Notes under the pieces: model-generated
Database searches by the model: none
The model's input: the letters and a program-made list of their open reading frames with translations, nothing else
Told to the model about the DNA's origin: nothing
Assembly (NCBI GenBank): GCA_018398765.1
Contig: JAHBMJ010002301.1
Location: forward strand, 1-20,327
Length of the DNA stretch: 20,327 nucleotides
Direction: 5' to 3'
Source of the DNA: Chromera velia
Taxonomy: Eukaryota > Sar > Chromeraceae
Shown here: positions 19,735 through 20,327 of the stretch, piece after piece
Position numbering within the stretch: the first letter of the stretch is position 1
Layout: each line of letters starts with the position of its first letter
Position numbers and translations under genes: made by a program

Positions 19735-20327
19735 AAAGGAAGTCTGTCTTCAAGCGCGGGCAGGCGCGCGTACGTTAACGTTGTGTATTGGTGTTTTTTT
19801 TATATTTTGTTAGAGTTTTGTATGAATTTTATAGTCAGATTGTCTTTTTTGTACTTTCTATGCTCTGGGCTCTTCGGCGACTTACATGCATACATGCAGA
19901 TATGCATGCAGATAAGCACATACGGACCCTATTAGGGTAATGGACCGCTCTTCTGCGCTCTGCATGCATGGACAAGTTCGGACGTGCCCCGGCCTTACGG
20001 GCGCAAAAGAGAATGACTAAATGATGGCCATTGAGAATGCAGAGCTACTTCATGAAATAGTCTGTCCGTTAAGGCAAAGTAGAACGAACAGCTGAAAAAC
20101 GTTCGATCAGCTAGTGCTGCACGAAGTGGATCGATCTGAACTGGTTGGTGCTGAATGCGTACAGCACAAATCGTACAAAATCGAATGCGTATGTGGCAAT
20201 CCTATTCTGGCCAGCACGGCGCTTTGGCACCGCGCAGCACAGCCTGCACGCTTGGCCTACGGGGTCCAGAAGTAAGCATGGATACGCGGTAGGCTGGTAC
20301 TCTATACTTCAACTCCCCCCCTCGATT
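19735..20327. other. No recognisable gene; several GCATGC motifs
   Basis: TGCATGCA occurs at 19903-19910 and 19961-19968. A GTAAGC donor-like string near 20271 could be an exon end of a gene mostly outside the window, but no coding frame is convincing. Confidence 0.35.

Noticed and set aside
1-20327. CRISPR arrays, rRNA genes and bacterial operons
   Set aside because: No regularly spaced direct repeats with unique spacers, no rRNA signatures, and gene structure is plainly eukaryotic.

Overview
The window looks like nuclear DNA of a eukaryotic microalga or protist. It has spliced genes with many introns, GT...(G)CAG intron ends, introns packed with (GT)n, (CA)n, (GGAT)n and (GTGA)n microsatellites, and mixed base composition (roughly balanced gene regions, AT-rich islands). 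I saw no bacterial operons and no ribosome binding sites. My best guess is an alveolate such as a chromerid (Chromera-like). This is inferred from the gene style and from many GCATGC motifs; it is not proven.

Layout, left to right. Positions 1-1525 (+) hold the 3' part of an ankyrin-like repeat gene with one intron. Positions 2423-3466 form an interval bounded by a 31-bp inverted repeat (29/31 identical) and contain a broken HNH-nuclease-like reading frame; this looks like a small, possibly undescribed mobile element. Positions 3925-6312 (-) hold a two-exon gene for a protein with a signal-peptide-like N-terminus and a long Ala/Lys/Glu coiled coil. It diverges from the next gene across about 0.7-0.9 kb.

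Positions 7193-14410 (+) hold the best supported gene, a 16-exon tRNA (guanine26-N2)-dimethyltransferase (TRM1). All 15 splice junctions keep phase and the model adds up to 668 codons plus a stop. One of its introns contains a perfect 21-bp foldback element flanked by a 39-bp direct repeat that duplicated the 3' splice site.

Positions 14411-15800 are mostly AT-rich and have no recognisable gene. Positions 16218-17284 (-) hold a two-exon gene for a 285-residue protein of unknown family ending in a CaaX prenylation box. The right flank, 17285-20327, is gene-poor. It has short palindromes, GC-rich hairpins, a (TA)n tract and a second degenerate element with about 45-bp terminal inverted repeats (18505-19734).

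The genes do not form a pathway. The main interest is the two candidate transposable elements, the splice-site-duplicating foldback, the odd TRM1 splice-site composition and a possible alternative targeted TRM1 isoform.
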